Of a stretch of 5,213 nt of DNA, positions 4,790 through 5,213 are shown piece by piece; position 1 is the stretch's first letter, and every line of letters starts with the position of its first letter. The translations under genes were made by a program, and so were the position numbers. The notes below the pieces were generated by a model. The model was not told the DNA's origin and ran no database searches. It worked only from the letters and a program-made list of their open reading frames with translations. The DNA comes from Nitrospirota bacterium (GTDB lineage Bacteria; Nitrospirota; Nitrospiria; Nitrospirales; NS-4). The stretch is taken from the NCBI GenBank assembly GCA_005877565.1, contig VBOK01000198.1:1-5213 (forward strand), written 5' to 3'.

Positions 4790-5213
4790 CTACTCTGATA
4801 CCTTGAGGTTGTACTTGCCCATCCGGTAGCGCAGCGTGTTCCGGGTGACTTTTAAGAGACGCGCGGCCTCGGAGACGTTGCCCCTGGCCTTGGCCAGCGC
4901 TTCCTGCAGCATCGCTTTTTCGACCTCCCCGACGGACAGGCCGTACGAGAGCAGCGAGGGCCGTTCGGCCTGATTCGACTGATCGGCGTCGTTCGCGACA
5001 GACCTGGCCGACCGGAGATACACCGGCAGATCGTCCGCATCCACCTGATCCCCTTTACAGGTGATGGTCACCCATTCAACCATGTTCTGAAACTCCCGAA
5101 TGTTCCCGGGCCAGGGATAGGTCTCGACGACCTGCATGGCCGCCGGCGTCAGCCCCGTGATCCGCGTGCCCCGCTCCTGCCTGTACCGTGCGAGAAAACG
5201 CTCCAGCAGGGCC
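4790..5213 (-). CDS. Sigma-54-dependent transcriptional activator (NtrC family), C-terminal part
   Basis: The gene enters from the right edge; 140 codons and a TAG stop are visible. The first residues (ALLERFLARYRQERG, then ITGLTPAAMQVVETY) and the motif YPWPGNIREFQNMVEW are the end of the AAA+ sigma-54-interaction domain, where WPGN(I/V)RE marks the sensor-2/lid region. A short linker (about residues 62-90 of the visible part) leads to a Fis-type helix-turn-helix: VEKAMLQEALAKARGNVSEA followed by ARLLKVTRNTLRYRMGKYNL. Such proteins bind upstream sites and use ATP to open sigma-54 promoters. The GAFTGA loop, Walker motifs and any N-terminal receiver or sensor domain are off the window, so the input signal is unknown. 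REFQN instead of the more common RELEN is a mild variation. The gene lies 200 bp upstream of the membrane-protein operon on the same strand, which suggests it controls that operon. Confidence 0.92.
   Translation of the reverse strand, partial: ALLERFLARYRQERGTRITGLTPAAMQVVETYPWPGNIREFQNMVEWVTITCKGDQVDADDLPVYLRSARSVANDADQSNQAERPSLLSYGLSVGEVEKAMLQEALAKARGNVSEAARLLKVTRNTLRYRMGKYNLKVSE

Noticed and set aside
1..5213. tRNA, rRNA, CRISPR arrays, insertion sequences or attachment sites
   Set aside because: I saw no cloverleaf or rRNA signature, no regularly spaced repeats, no transposase or integrase fragments and no terminal inverted repeats with target duplications. The inverted repeats found are single and lie at gene boundaries.

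Overview
The window is GC-rich, gene-dense bacterial DNA. It holds the 3' end of one plus-strand gene (a MutS-like C-terminus) and, converging on it, six minus-strand genes: five complete and one cut by the right edge. Signal peptides, an inner-membrane protein, a sigma-54 activator and very strong AAGGAGGGA-type ribosome binding sites fit a free-living Gram-negative bacterium. The overall style (a stand-alone clpX next to a receiver-DUF4388 regulator and orphan secreted proteins) reminds me of Nitrospirota or a similar deep-branching phylum, but that is an impression and not something a marker here proves.

Layout, left to right. Positions 3-119 are the last 38 codons of mutS (+). Positions 126-157 are a perfect 32-bp palindrome between the two converging stop codons. 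Positions 180-866 and 915-1361 (both -) are two orphan secreted proteins with strong Shine-Dalgarno sequences, 48 bp apart, behind a good sigma-70-type promoter (TTGACA, 17 bp, TAGCAT at 1525-1497) and a leader of roughly 130 nt. Positions 1572-2276 (-) encode a response regulator made of a receiver plus a DUF4388/PATAN domain. Positions 2284-3609 (-) encode a full-length, catalytically intact ClpX-type unfoldase with an unusual extra cysteine cluster in its zinc-binding domain. Positions 3672-4589 (-) encode an unrecognised bitopic membrane protein with a large helical extracytoplasmic part. From 4790 to the right edge (-) lies the C-terminal part of a sigma-54-dependent activator (end of the AAA+ domain plus a Fis-type helix-turn-helix).

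The membrane protein, clpX and the response regulator are very probably one operon: same strand, gaps of 62 and 7 bp, and no promoter or terminator seen between them. In front of it (4590-4789) I see a sequence with sigma-54 promoter geometry (GG, 10 bp, GC, with TTGCA at -12). About 95 bp upstream of its -24 element is a near-perfect dyad of the sort that enhancer-binding proteins recognise. The simplest model is that the neighbouring activator switches on an operon that couples a membrane sensor or anchor, a dedicated protein unfoldase and a receiver-type regulator. This module, with its modified ClpX zinc domain and no clpP alongside, is the part most worth following up. The link between the two secreted proteins and the module is only positional, since they have their own promoter.
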